Source of the DNA: Pseudomonadales bacterium
GTDB taxonomy: Bacteria; Pseudomonadota; Gammaproteobacteria; Pseudomonadales; Ketobacteraceae
Assembly: GCA_020062665.1 (NCBI GenBank)
Contig: JAGUVW010000016.1
Location: forward strand, 1-64,000
Length of the DNA: 64,000 bases
Direction of reading: 5' to 3'
The notes under the pieces were generated by a model. That model did no database searches. It was not told the DNA's origin and worked only from the letters and a program-made list of their open reading frames with translations. Both the position numbers and the translations under genes were made by a program. Below are positions 51,616 to 60,733 of this stretch, in pieces (positions within the stretch are counted from its first letter, which is position 1; every line of letters starts with the position of its first letter).

Positions 51616-53385
51616 TCAGAACTCGTCCACCGCCAGCGCCATCATATCGGCGTCACCTGCCTTCATACTGGCGATCAAACCTTCCACCCTTGGCAATACG
51701 CGATTGAAAAAGTAGGCGCCGGTTTTTAGCTTGGTATTGGCGAACGGCGACGACTGCTGCTGCGCCGCCGCCATCATGCGCAGCCACAGCCAGGCGTAGG
51801 ACACGTAACCCACCACATGCAGATAGTCACAGGCAGCTGCGCCCAGGCCGTGCACGGATTGTTCGCCCTGCTCCAGCAACCAGGCTGTGAGTTGGCGCAG
51901 CTGCTCGGTGCGCTGCTTCAGCTGCTGAGCGAACGGTTGCAGCGATGTCACCGTCACTGTCGCCGCGAACTGATCAATCTCTGCCAGGAACAACGCCATG
52001 AATTCACCACGGTTGACGAACACCTTGCGCTGCACCAGATCCATGGCCTGAATGCCGTTGGTGCCTTCGTAAATCTGCGCGATGCGCACGTCGCGCACCA
52101 GTTGCTCCTGGCCCCATTCGCGGATGTAGCCGTGGCCGCCGAACACCTGCTGCCCCTGCACGGTGCTCTCAAGTCCCAGGTCGGTGAAGAACGCCTTCGC
52201 CACCGGAATCAGCATGGCGCTCAGTCCATCTGCGCGGGCACGGGCTTCGTCAGACTCCGCATGCTTGGCGGCATCCAGCTGCATCGCCAGATACACCGCC
52301 AGCGCACGGCCCGCTTCGGTGGTGGAACGGATATTCATCAGCATGCGGCGCACGTCGGCATGACCGATGATCGGATCGGCCGCGCGGGATTTGTCAGCAT
52401 TGGCAACGTCACGGCCCTGCAGGCGTTCGCGCGCATAAGCCACCGCGTTCTGATACGACGCTTCAGCAGCGCCCACACCCTGCAGACCGATGGACAGGCG
52501 CTCGCAGTTCATCATGGTGAACATGCAGTTCAGACCGCGATTGATTTCTCCCACCAGATAGCCGCGCGCGCCGTCGAAATTCATCACGCAGGTGGCGGAC
52601 GCCTTGATGCCCATCTTGTGTTCGATGGAACCGCAGCTGACGCCGTTGGCGCCGCCCAGGGATTCATCCTCGTTCACCCAGATTTTCGGCACCAGGAACA
52701 GCGAGATGCCACGGGAACCGGCGGGCGCGTCCGGCAGCTTGGCCAGCACCAGGTGGATGATGTTGTCGGTAAGATCGTGGTCGCCGCCGGTGATGAAAAT
52801 CTTGGTGCCGCTGATGGCGTAGGTGCCATCGCCGTTGGGCACGGCGCGAGTGCGGATCAGGCCCAGGTCGCTGCCGGAATGGGATTCGGTGAGGCACATG
52901 GTGCCGGACCATTCACCGGAATAGAGTTTGGGCAGAAAGCGCTGCCGGAGTTCCGGGGTGGCATGGGCGTCGATGGCCAAGCAGGCACCCACGGACAGCG
53001 CGGGATAGAGCGCGAAGGATGCATTGGTGCCGAAGGTCATTTCGTCCACCAGCACCGCGAGGGCCTTGGGCATCCCGAGGCCACCGAATTCCGGATTACC
53101 GGTGAGGGCGGTGAAGCCGCCTTCCCGCCAGGTGCGGTAGGCCTCTACGAAGCCAGCGGGGGTGGTCACCTTGCCGTTATGCCACTGGGCCCCTTCCTCG
53201 TCCCCGGAGCGGTTCAGGGGGGCAATCCGTTCTTCGGTGATGCGGGCGGCTTCCCCCAGCATGGCCTGGGCGGTATCGCGGTCGACCTGGCTGGCGAAGG
53301 CCGGCGTCTGCTGCCACTGGCGGTCGGCCTGAAGCACGTCGAACAGTACGAATTGCATGTCCTGGAGGGGGGTTGTGTACGGCAT
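51616..53385 (-). CDS. acyl-CoA dehydrogenase, long (AcdB/DmdC-like) type
   Basis: A 589-residue paralogue of the dehydrogenase at 25.5-27.3 kb. WSGTMCLTESHSGSDLGLIRT (about 165-185), GTKIFITGGDHDLTDN, KMGIKASATCVMNFD and IYEGTNGIQAMDLVQRK, with the catalytic-base Glu in YEGT (about 430). The same extra C-terminal domain is present. The frame is open to 53478, but the ATG at 53385 (MPYTTPLQDM, GAGG five bases upstream) gives the family start. It is divergent from a RamB/ScfR-like regulator, with a TTTGCAAA site 25 bases before its start and an array further up, so regulation by that protein is likely. Short or branched acyl-CoA substrates are inferred from the regulator type. Confidence 0.93.
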   Translation of the reverse strand: MPYTTPLQDMQFVLFDVLQADRQWQQTPAFASQVDRDTAQAMLGEAARITEERIAPLNRSGDEEGAQWHNGKVTTPAGFVEAYRTWREGGFTALTGNPEFGGLGMPKALAVLVDEMTFGTNASFALYPALSVGACLAIDAHATPELRQRFLPKLYSGEWSGTMCLTESHSGSDLGLIRTRAVPNGDGTYAISGTKIFITGGDHDLTDNIIHLVLAKLPDAPAGSRGISLFLVPKIWVNEDESLGGANGVSCGSIEHKMGIKASATCVMNFDGARGYLVGEINRGLNCMFTMMNCERLSIGLQGVGAAEASYQNAVAYARERLQGRDVANADKSRAADPIIGHADVRRMLMNIRSTTEAGRALAVYLAMQLDAAKHAESDEARARADGLSAMLIPVAKAFFTDLGLESTVQGQQVFGGHGYIREWGQEQLVRDVRIAQIYEGTNGIQAMDLVQRKVFVNRGEFMALFLAEIDQFAATVTVTSLQPFAQQLKQRTEQLRQLTAWLLEQGEQSVHGLGAAACDYLHVVGYVSYAWLWLRMMAAAQQQSSPFANTKLKTGAYFFNRVLPRVEGLIASMKAGDADMMALAVDEF

Positions 53386-53409
53386 GGCAACCTCAAAAGT
53401 CTTGTGAAC

Positions 53410-53417
53410 TTTGCAAA
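53410..53417. promoter_or_regulatory. candidate RamB/ScfR-type operator (single)
   Basis: TTTGCAAA in the context GAACTTTGCAAACG, 25 bases upstream of the dehydrogenase ATG at 53385. It resembles the TTTGCAAA element that I recall for RamB of Corynebacterium. Confidence 0.45.
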
Positions 53418-53535
53418 CGGGGGCATTCAAGGGTGTTGAATGCGGGTGAATTATTGGAAGGGAGACTGCGGGGGACAAGGTTTTCGCAGGTTAAACGTGC
53501 GGGCTTGCGAAGGGGTTTGCTCCGAATCGTCGAAA

Positions 53536-53577
53536 TTTGCAAATTTTGCGAATTTGCAGTATTTACAAATTTCGAAT
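53536..53577. promoter_or_regulatory. array of five TTTGCAAA-like octamers
   Basis: TTTGCAAA (53536), TTTGCGAA (53545), TTTGCAGT (53553), TTTACAAA (53562) and TTTCGAAT (53570) follow each other every 8-9 bases. The stretch is strikingly AT-rich against its surroundings. It lies about 150 bases upstream of the acyl-CoA dehydrogenase start and 153 bases before the regulator start, with repeat copy 4 between the array and the regulator gene. Confidence 0.55.
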
Positions 53578-53592
53578 GTGGCGCAGAACTGA

Positions 53593-53706
53593 GGCCGCCG
53601 GTGCGGGAGGGGCTTTCGGGAACGTCAGCGGCCAGGGATGGCCGCTGTCGAGCCTACAGGGATGTACTTGTGGCGTGTCCCGAAAGCCCCTCCCGCACCG
53701 GCGGCC
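53593..53706 (-). repeat. Y-fold interspersed repeat, copy 4 (complete)
   Basis: Perfect 29-bp inverted arms at 53593-53621 and 53678-53706 (inner end GGCTTTCGGGA). The core, read on the minus strand, starts GGACACGCC (53680) and forms TACA-TCCC-TGTA (53655-53666) and CAGCGGCCA-TCCC-TGGCCGCTG (53626-53647, 9-bp stem). It lies between the octamer array and the regulator ATG and would form a very stable hairpin in the regulator leader if transcribed. Confidence 0.9.
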
Positions 53707-53729
53707 GCATCGAAGGCAATAGTGAGCCC

Positions 53730-55160
53730 ATGACCAACCGCAAACGCAAACTCTTCCTCGGCGCCAAGATCCGCCGGTTCCGCGAGCAGCAGCACCTCAG
53801 TCAGGCCGAGCTGGCCTATCGCCTGGGCCTGTCCGCCAGCTACCTGAACCAGATCGAAAACGACCAGCGCCCCCTCACCGTGCAGGTGCTGCTGAAGATG
53901 GGCAGCCTGTTCGACATCGACCTCACCCACTTCTCCGAGGAAGAGGACGACCGCCTGATGGCAGAACTGAAGGACTGCATGGAAGATCCCCTCTTCAAGC
54001 ATGAAAAGGTAGCGCTGCAGGATCTGAAGGAAATCGTCTCCCGCTCGCCAGCATTCGCCCGCCACTTTCTCACCCTGTACCAGTCCTATCACCAGGCCAA
54101 CCAGAATTTCGCCGGCCTGGCTCAGGACGTGACCGGCGACGAGGCCGTGCGCGCCATCGTCGGTCCGCAGTTTCCCTACGAGGAAGTGCGGGATTACTTC
54201 TACTACCAGAACAACTATTTCGACGGACTCGATCGCGCTGCAGAAAGGCTGGCGGAACAGGAAAAACTGGCGTCGGGCGAAGGGGAAGCGAAGCTGATCG
54301 ACTACCTGCAACGCCAGCATAGTATTACGGTGGTAATGGACGCCGAAGGTGATCGCCTGCGCCAGTTCGAACCGCAGCCGCGCCGGCTCACGCTGTCGAA
54401 ACTGCTGTCACTCAAGCAGCGCGTGTTCCAGCTCGCTCATCAGATCTGCCTGCTGGAACAGCAGCCGCTGATGGATGAGATGATCCGTCAGGCCCGTTTT
54501 TCCAGCGCGGAAACCGAAGCGGTGTGTCGGGTGGGTCTGGCGAATTATTTCGCCGGCGCGCTGTTGATGCCCTACAGCGCGTTCCTGAAAAAAGCCCAGC
54601 AGGAACGCTACGACATCGAACGCCTGCAAATCATTTTCAACGTGAGTTTCGAGCAGATCTGCCATCGCCTATCCACTCTGCAGCGGCCCGGCGAAAAAGG
54701 CATTCCGTTCTATTTCGTGCGGGTGGATGCGGCGGGGAATATTTCCAAGCGCCAGAGCGCCAGCAGTTTTCATTTCGCCCGCGTCGGTGGCGCCTGTCCG
54801 CTCTGGAACGTGCACGACGCCTTCGCCCAGCCGGGAAAAATTCTGCGCCAGGTGGCCCAGATGCCCGACGGCAAAACCTACTTCTGCATCGCCCGCACCG
54901 TGAGCCGCACCGAAGGCGGTTTCCTGATGCCGCAGAAGACCTTCGCCGTCGGGCTGGGCTGCGAAATCCAGCACGCGCCGCAACTGATTTATTCCGTGGG
55001 AATTGATTTGAATGACAAGGCAGCAGCAGTGCCAATCGGCGTGAGCTGCCGGGTATGCGAGCGGGACAACTGCCCACAGCGGGCATTTCCGCCCATCGGC
55101 AAGAAGATTCACATCAACGAGAATGAGCGGGAGTTTTTGCCTTACCGGTTCGAAGGCTGA
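53730..55160 (+). CDS. XRE-family regulator of short-chain acyl metabolism (RamB/ScfR-like)
   Basis: A 476-residue regulator. N-terminal helix-turn-helix (about 8-65; GAKIRRFREQQHLSQAELAYRLGLSASYLNQIENDQRP), then an ImmA/IrrE-like domain (about 190-300; VFQLAHQICLLEQQ, VGLANYFAGALLMPYSAFLKKA) that lacks the zinc-protease HExxH, and a DUF2083-type C-terminal domain with CRVCERDNCPQRAFPP. RamB, ScfR and PrpC/MccR-type relatives control acetate, propionate and short acyl-CoA use. The ATG at 53730 fits the family; the longer frame from 53373 would translate the repeat. It is divergent from the acyl-CoA dehydrogenase gene and ends 3 bases from the convergent kinase gene. Confidence 0.88.
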   Translation: MTNRKRKLFLGAKIRRFREQQHLSQAELAYRLGLSASYLNQIENDQRPLTVQVLLKMGSLFDIDLTHFSEEEDDRLMAELKDCMEDPLFKHEKVALQDLKEIVSRSPAFARHFLTLYQSYHQANQNFAGLAQDVTGDEAVRAIVGPQFPYEEVRDYFYYQNNYFDGLDRAAERLAEQEKLASGEGEAKLIDYLQRQHSITVVMDAEGDRLRQFEPQPRRLTLSKLLSLKQRVFQLAHQICLLEQQPLMDEMIRQARFSSAETEAVCRVGLANYFAGALLMPYSAFLKKAQQERYDIERLQIIFNVSFEQICHRLSTLQRPGEKGIPFYFVRVDAAGNISKRQSASSFHFARVGGACPLWNVHDAFAQPGKILRQVAQMPDGKTYFCIARTVSRTEGGFLMPQKTFAVGLGCEIQHAPQLIYSVGIDLNDKAAAVPIGVSCRVCERDNCPQRAFPPIGKKIHINENEREFLPYRFEG

Positions 55161-55163
55161 CGT

Positions 55164-56939
55164 CTACGCAGTTTCGCTGACTTCAACACTGGCAATCACG
55201 CGCTGCAGGTCCGGCAGGGCCACCGGCTTCTGCACAAAGGCATTCATGCCAGCGTCGCGACAACGCTGCCGATCCATGTCCATCACGTTCGCCGTCAACG
55301 CAATGATCGGCGTGTCGCACAACGGCGACGGCAACTTGCGAATCGCCCGTGCCGCCTCGAAGCCATCCATCACCGGCATCTGGCAATCCATGATCACCAG
55401 CGACACCAGCCGGCTTTGCATCAAGTCCACCGCCTGGCGGCCGTGCCGGGCACTCAGCACGTGATAACCCAGTTGCTGCAGATGACCTTTCAGCACTGCC
55501 AGATTGGCCGCATTGTCTTCCACCACCAGCACCACCTTGCTGCGCTGCGGTTGAACGCGCCCTTTCTCGACCCGCGTTTCCCGCGCCAGATCCGCAAACT
55601 TCACTGGAAACAGAAATTCCACCTCCAGCCCACCGGAAGGCCGGTTACGCACCTGCAATGAGCCTTTCAGCAAGTGCGCAATCGCGTGGCACGTGGCCAA
55701 GCCAATCCCCATGCCCTGATGACGCCGGCTAAACGAACCATCCTGCTGGCGGAATGGCCGGAACACCGACTGCAAATGCTCCGGCGCGATGCCCGGCCCG
55801 CTATCCTGCACCAGCACGCGAATGGTAGCGTCGCCCTCCTCGGATGTCTGGCTGGCCTGTGACACCGACAACAACACACCGCCGCGCTCAGTGAACTTCA
55901 ACGCATTGCTGAGCAGATGACGGACAACATACAGAATCTTGGCTTCATGACTGACGATCAGGCGGTCCAGAATCGCACCACCATGAAATTCAAACAGCAG
56001 ATTCTTGTCAGTAAATTCCGGTCGCTGGGACTCCAACAACCGCTCCAACCCCGGCCGCAACATGAACACCGACGTCAGCAGCTGCTCCTGCCCCGCCGCC
56101 AGTTCACTGAACTGCAGCAGATCATCGATGGACATCATCATGCCGTTGGCGGAGCGGCTCGCAATCTCGATCCAGTTTTTCTGTTCCTCATCGACGCCGG
56201 TGGTGCGTAACAGACTCAACGCGCCAATGATGCCGTTCATCGGTGTGCGCAACTCGTGACTGATGGCCGCCAGAAACTCATCCTTCAGGCGATCACTCTT
56301 TTCGATATCCCGCACCACCCGACGCGAGATCGTCCAGGCCAGCAGCACCAGCCCGATAATGACCGCCACCCCCAGCAGCGCGCCCCACAGGTTGGCCTGA
56401 TTGACCGCCCGATGAGTCTGATCCAGCAGCTCGCCATACATGCGCTGACGCTGCACCTGCAACTGCTGGATCTGGCGCTGCAGACGCTCCAGGGTCTGCA
56501 GCGAGGCCGTCATCTGTTCATGGTAGCGGGGCAGGTCGTCGGGATGATCCAGCATCTGTTGCGCAAGGGCCGTGGCATTCGCCGCATAGGTCGCAAACCC
56601 CTGCTGCAGCACCTGCAGCGGAACCTTGAGGCGCTCATCGCGGGATAGCAGGCGCTCCAGTCGTCTTTCCACCTCCAGCACCAGCGACGCCGTATCCTCC
56701 AGCAACAGGGGATCACCCATCCCCACCGTCGCGGCAAACCCTTCCCGAATGGACTGCAGATCCTGCTTCAGCAGCCGCAGATCCTCGATGATGGGATAGT
56801 GATGATGCTGCAGCTCGTCCAGCCGGGCGCCATTGATAGAGGCCAAAATCACATTGAGCGCCAGATACAACAGAAACGCCGTCCCGCCGATCACAGCGAT
56901 CAGCATGATGCGCAATCCTATTCTGCTGTTGTTATCCAT
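55164..56939 (-). CDS. hybrid sensor histidine kinase with receiver domain
   Basis: A 591-residue membrane kinase. Membrane segments at about 9-30 and 185-203 enclose a helical periplasmic domain of about 150 residues (HHHYPIIEDLRLLKQDLQSI). HisKA with AISHELRTPMNGIIGAL (His about 228), HATPase with HLLSNALKFTERGG, DSGPGIAPE and GMGIGLATC, and a C-terminal receiver with VIMDCQMPVMDG (Asp about 518) and the conserved Lys in VQKPV. No Hpt or DNA-binding domain and no response-regulator gene is adjacent, so the phosphate must leave through a remote partner. It is divergent from the porin gene at 57054. Confidence 0.93.
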   Translation of the reverse strand: MDNNSRIGLRIMLIAVIGGTAFLLYLALNVILASINGARLDELQHHHYPIIEDLRLLKQDLQSIREGFAATVGMGDPLLLEDTASLVLEVERRLERLLSRDERLKVPLQVLQQGFATYAANATALAQQMLDHPDDLPRYHEQMTASLQTLERLQRQIQQLQVQRQRMYGELLDQTHRAVNQANLWGALLGVAVIIGLVLLAWTISRRVVRDIEKSDRLKDEFLAAISHELRTPMNGIIGALSLLRTTGVDEEQKNWIEIASRSANGMMMSIDDLLQFSELAAGQEQLLTSVFMLRPGLERLLESQRPEFTDKNLLFEFHGGAILDRLIVSHEAKILYVVRHLLSNALKFTERGGVLLSVSQASQTSEEGDATIRVLVQDSGPGIAPEHLQSVFRPFRQQDGSFSRRHQGMGIGLATCHAIAHLLKGSLQVRNRPSGGLEVEFLFPVKFADLARETRVEKGRVQPQRSKVVLVVEDNAANLAVLKGHLQQLGYHVLSARHGRQAVDLMQSRLVSLVIMDCQMPVMDGFEAARAIRKLPSPLCDTPIIALTANVMDMDRQRCRDAGMNAFVQKPVALPDLQRVIASVEVSETA

Positions 56940-57053
56940 GGCGCATTCCTGGCGTTACCACTGTTCATCCAACGGTTGCTCATTTTATACTCCCCGGCCT
57001 TGAATTGGGGTGTTGAATCCGTGTGGTTGTGTAAACGAACGTTGGACAGGGAC

Positions 57054-58316
57054 ATGTTGTACCGCGTACCCATCATGGCACTACTACTACTGCTGCTGAT
57101 GCCGGGATTGGCACTGGCCCAGCAGAACTGGTCACTATCCGGATTTGCGTCGCTGGCCGCCGGCAAGCTGGCAGACGAGGGCCTGCAATACCAGGACTAC
57201 ACCGACGACCAATGGGATCTCGAGGGTGACAGCGTACTGGGCCTGCAACTCAACCTGAATCTGGCAGAGCGCCTGTCGCTCACCGCCCAGATGATCAGTC
57301 GGGGCTACAGCTGGGATGACACCGACGCCTTCGAACCCGTACTCGACTGGCTCTTTGTGGGCTATCAGCTCAACGATGCCTGGCGTATGCGACTGGGCCG
57401 CATGAGAACCCCCCTCTACCTGTACTCCGAAACCCTCGACGTGGGCTATTCCTATGTCTGGGCACGTCCACCGATCGATGTCTACGCGCCCATCACCCTC
57501 CCCTTCAGCAATTTCGACGGCGCCGACCTGGTCTACCTGACCGACTGGGGCGACTACAGTCTGGATGCGCAACTGCTCGCCGGCACCACCCGCCGCTCGA
57601 GGGACACACTGGAAATCAACGTCGACCCGCTGCTGGGTGGCAACCTGACCTTGCGGATGGATCAGCTCACCCTGCGCTACGGTCTGCTGATGCTGCAGAC
57701 GGATATCACCCTGTCTGATATCGGCGAAATCCAGGCGCTTTACCAGGCTGCAGGCCAGCTGCTGGATCCCGTATTCAGCGACGTCAATCAGCAGCTTTCT
57801 GCCAACGACAACTGGTACCGCTACCAGACGCTGGGGTTGCGCTGGGATCTGGGTAAATTCTCTGTCACGGGCGAAGTTTTTGATATCCACAACACCGAAG
57901 ACGGCTACACCAACAACGCCCAGGGCTGGTATCTGTCACTGCAGTATCGCATCGACCAGGTCACACCCTACCTCGTGGCCGGTCGCCACAAGAATGAATT
58001 CAACCAAGACACGCTGCAGACACTGGGCCAAACCTACGAAATTTGGCCGGAAGGACAGACCGTGCTGCTGTTTCAGGAACAAGTGGATCAGCTCGACCAG
58101 CTACGAGTCGACACCCGTGCGTTCATAGAAAGCCTGAATTTCGAACATCACACCTGGACGGTCGGCGTGCGCTACGACATTCACCCCCACGTCGCATTGA
58201 AAGCCGAGTGGCAATATTTTGACTTTGTGTCGGGGATCAGCCATTTCGTGGTGACCACACCGAATCCTCCAGACCATACATCAATGACAACCTTCATCCT
58301 CGATGTGGTGTTTTGA
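57054..58316 (+). CDS. porin-like outer-membrane protein
   Basis: A 420-residue predicted beta-barrel. Signal peptide MLYRVPIMALLLLLLMPG, cleaved near ALAQQ. The mature part has alternating strands with many Trp/Tyr, blocks such as AWRMRLGRMRTPLYLYSETLDVGYSYVWARPP that recur in proteins annotated as phosphate-linked porins, and ends TTFILDVVF with the BAM-type C-terminal Phe. The frame is open from 56799; ATG 57054 fits the signal peptide. The stop overlaps or abuts the start of the binding-protein gene, so both are translated together. Substrate unknown. Confidence 0.8.
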   Translation: MLYRVPIMALLLLLLMPGLALAQQNWSLSGFASLAAGKLADEGLQYQDYTDDQWDLEGDSVLGLQLNLNLAERLSLTAQMISRGYSWDDTDAFEPVLDWLFVGYQLNDAWRMRLGRMRTPLYLYSETLDVGYSYVWARPPIDVYAPITLPFSNFDGADLVYLTDWGDYSLDAQLLAGTTRRSRDTLEINVDPLLGGNLTLRMDQLTLRYGLLMLQTDITLSDIGEIQALYQAAGQLLDPVFSDVNQQLSANDNWYRYQTLGLRWDLGKFSVTGEVFDIHNTEDGYTNNAQGWYLSLQYRIDQVTPYLVAGRHKNEFNQDTLQTLGQTYEIWPEGQTVLLFQEQVDQLDQLRVDTRAFIESLNFEHHTWTVGVRYDIHPHVALKAEWQYFDFVSGISHFVVTTPNPPDHTSMTTFILDVVF

Positions 58317-58318
58317 TA

Positions 58319-58801
58319 GTGCAACGTAATCCCTCATCCGCACTGCTGAACCTTCTGCTGGCGACACTGCTGCTGTGGCTCCCGGCTGCGCGCGCGGATA
58401 TCGCCGTAGTGGTGCACCCGCAAAATCCTCTCGCCTCGCTCAGCCACCAGGAACTGAAAAAAATCTTCCTGGGCCGGTTGTCGCTTTTTCCAGGCGGCGG
58501 CCGCGAGATCCGCGCCATCGACCTGCCGGACGACCATCCCGTGTTTCACGACTTCTACCGTCGGGTAGTGGAGCTCGATGGCATCGAACTGAAACGCTAC
58601 CGGGCCTACTACCTGTTTAGCGGCCGGGGCCGACTGCCCGTCGTGGCAACCTCGCCCCAGGCGATGCTGCAAATGGTTGCCGAGGACCCCGGCGCCATCG
58701 GCTATCTGGACATTAAAGACGTGACAGAGAATGCCCGCGTCATTATGACCCTCAGCAGCGACGAGCCAGGGAAACCGCCCAAGGAAAGCGACAACCGCTG
58801 A
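58319..58801 (+). CDS. phosphate-binding-like periplasmic protein
   Basis: A 160-residue exported protein. Signal peptide (LLNLLLATLLLWLPAARA), then a short PstS/PBP-like domain: LASLSHQELKKIFLGRLSLFPGG, DLPDDHPVFHDFYRRVV and MLQMVAEDPGAIGYLDI are the typical marks of this small one-domain family found beside sensor kinases and porins. It lacks an ABC transporter nearby, so a sensing or scavenging role is more likely than uptake. The start is a GTG at 58319, two bases after the porin stop; a TTG at 58313 overlapping the stop is possible. Confidence 0.75.
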   Translation: MQRNPSSALLNLLLATLLLWLPAARADIAVVVHPQNPLASLSHQELKKIFLGRLSLFPGGGREIRAIDLPDDHPVFHDFYRRVVELDGIELKRYRAYYLFSGRGRLPVVATSPQAMLQMVAEDPGAIGYLDIKDVTENARVIMTLSSDEPGKPPKESDNR

Positions 58802-58923
58802 AAGGCTGCCCTTAAAGCACCCCCCCCTTTGCCGCCATCAACATCCCAATACTGCAACGAGGCAATCAGCATCACCGGATTGCAACCGCCTCGCGACCGG
58901 AACGTCCGACAAACGCCAGCCAC

Positions 58924-58947
58924 AAAAAAAGCGCCACAAGGGCGCTT
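58924..58947 (-). terminator. Rho-independent terminator after rplS
   Basis: On the minus strand AAGCGCC-CTTGT-GGCGCT followed by seven T. It ends the rpsP-rimM-trmD-rplS operon. Confidence 0.92.
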
Positions 58948-58969
58948 CCTTTGTTCAACCGATCGCTGA

Positions 58970-59326
58970 TCAGTTGAGCTTCTCGCGGATACGGGCAGAC
59001 TTGCCGGCGCGGTCGCGCAGGAAGTACAGCTTGGCGCGGCGCACGGCACCACGACGCTTCAGCTGAATGCTGTCTACCAGCGGGCTGTGCGTCTGGAATA
59101 CACGCTCTACACCCACGCCGCTGGAAATCTTGCGCACAGTGAAGGACGAGTTCAGGCCGCGATTACGTTTGGCAATCACCACGCCTTCGTACGCCTGCAG
59201 ACGGCTGCGATCGCCTTCCTGCACCTTCACGTTGACGATAACCGTGTCACCAATGCCGAACGCCGGCACGTTGGTTTTCATCTGCGCGTTTTCGATTTCC
59301 TGAATGATTTTGTTCTTACCGCTCAT
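58970..59326 (-). CDS. rplS: 50S ribosomal protein L19
   Basis: Structural protein at the 30S-50S interface. 118 residues, typical: [57 protein letters not shown]. Last gene of the rpsP operon, 103 bases after trmD, followed by a strong terminator. Confidence 0.98.
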   Translation of the reverse strand: MSGKNKIIQEIENAQMKTNVPAFGIGDTVIVNVKVQEGDRSRLQAYEGVVIAKRNRGLNSSFTVRKISSGVGVERVFQTHSPLVDSIQLKRRGAVRRAKLYFLRDRAGKSARIREKLN

Positions 59327-59429
59327 GGTAACGACCTCTATCTATGACGTCAGAGGAGGGCTTCAACGGGAGAACCAAGGCTCTCGACTCATTGACATGA
59401 CCTCATTCACGTCGTGAACGAAGGAACGT

Positions 59430-60185
59430 TCAGGATTGCTCCTGTTCGTCCCGATATTCCTGTAACAGCCTTGCCTGCTCGCTGGTGAGGACTTTGCCTT
59501 CCAGCAGATCCGGCCGCCGTTGCCAGGTTCGGCCCAGCGACTGCTTGAGTCGCCAGCGCCGGATGGCGGCATGGTTGCCGCTCAATAACACCGGTGGTAC
59601 CACCCTGCCCTGGTAATCCTCGGGCCTGGTATAGTGGGGGCAGTCTAACAGCCCCTCAAAAAACGAATCTTCGCTGGCAGAATCCTTGTGGCCCAGCACA
59701 CCGGGCAGCAATCTGGCCGTGGCATCGATCATCGCCATCACCGGCAGCTCACCACCACTCAGCACGTAATCACCGATGGACCACTCTTCATCCACCGCCA
59801 GCTCGATCACCCGCTCGTCGATGCCTTCGTAGCGGCCGCACAGGAAAATCATTCCTGGCTGCTGGCTGAAGGTGCGCGCCGCGTGCTGATCGAAGCGCCG
59901 GCCCTGGGGCGATACATACACCACCCTGGCCTGTTCAACACCGCGCGCTGCCAGATTCTGCTTCGCCTGGGCAATGGCGGCCAGCAGCGGCTCCACCAGC
60001 ATCAACATCCCTGGGCCACCCCCATAGGGGCGATCATCCACAGTACGGTGAAAATCGTGGGTGAAATCCCGCGGGTTCACATAATCCAGCTCGATCAGGC
60101 CATTTTTCACCGCCCGGCTGGTAATGCCGTGCTCACTAATGGCCTTGAACATCTCCGGGAACAAGGTGACGATGGAAAACTTCAT
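59430..60185 (-). CDS. trmD: tRNA (guanine-37-N1)-methyltransferase
   Basis: Methylates G37 next to the anticodon and so prevents frameshifts. 251 residues with the SPOUT trefoil-knot motifs: [14 protein letters not shown] near 47-60, [16 protein letters not shown] near 112-127, and [30 protein letters not shown] near 133-162. Start at 60185 ([13 protein letters not shown]). It lies 21 bases downstream of rimM. Confidence 0.98.
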   Translation of the reverse strand: MKFSIVTLFPEMFKAISEHGITSRAVKNGLIELDYVNPRDFTHDFHRTVDDRPYGGGPGMLMLVEPLLAAIAQAKQNLAARGVEQARVVYVSPQGRRFDQHAARTFSQQPGMIFLCGRYEGIDERVIELAVDEEWSIGDYVLSGGELPVMAMIDATARLLPGVLGHKDSASEDSFFEGLLDCPHYTRPEDYQGRVVPPVLLSGNHAAIRRWRLKQSLGRTWQRRPDLLEGKVLTSEQARLLQEYRDEQEQS

Positions 60186-60206
60186 CTGCTCACCTCGATT
60201 CCCCGG

Positions 60207-60725
60207 TCAAAAATCCTTGTCCCAGTCCACGGTCATTTCACCGCGCTCCAGATCCACCGCAGTCACCACATCCTCCCACAGATAGGGAATCAGGCGTTCC
60301 TGCTGGTCGATACTGCCGGTGGCGGGATGCACCACCAGCACATCGTTGGATCCGGTTTCGAGCAGGTGGTCCACGATACCGAGGAACTCACCTGCCGTGG
60401 TGACCACCTTGAGCCCTTCAAGCTGGGTCCAGTAGAAGTCACCCTGTTCCAGCGCTGGCAGCTGCTCGCGCTTGATTGCTAAATCACACCCGATATAGGC
60501 CGGGGTCTGATCACGGTTGTCACAACCCTTGATCTTGGCCACCAGGCCCTTGCCATGTCGCTGAACATGTTCAAGGTTGATGGGCTGCCAGCACTCCCCC
60601 TGCTTCATCCAGAGGGGTTCATATGTTGCAATGTTTTCAATGGGTTGGGTATGGGAGTACAGCTTGAGCCAGCCTTTCACACCGAACGGGGACATCAGCT
60701 TCCCCACCACAACCCATTCGCTCAT
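60207..60725 (-). CDS. rimM: 16S rRNA processing protein RimM
   Basis: Assists maturation of the 30S head. 172 residues: N-terminal RimM domain (VVVGKLMSPFGVKGWLKLYSHT) and C-terminal PRC-barrel (FYWTQLEGLKVVTTAGEFLGIV, ending YLWEDVVTAVDLERGEMTVDW). The start at 60725 (MSEWVVVGK) matches the family; the open frame to 60809 overlaps rpsP. Eight bases separate it from rpsP. Confidence 0.97.
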   Translation of the reverse strand: MSEWVVVGKLMSPFGVKGWLKLYSHTQPIENIATYEPLWMKQGECWQPINLEHVQRHGKGLVAKIKGCDNRDQTPAYIGCDLAIKREQLPALEQGDFYWTQLEGLKVVTTAGEFLGIVDHLLETGSNDVLVVHPATGSIDQQERLIPYLWEDVVTAVDLERGEMTVDWDKDF

Positions 60726-60733
60726 GGCGTCAA

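Noticed and set aside
53373-53729. Upstream extension of the RamB/ScfR-like regulator by 119 codons
   Set aside because: It would translate the operator array and the repeat element; the family starts at the helix-turn-helix near 53730.
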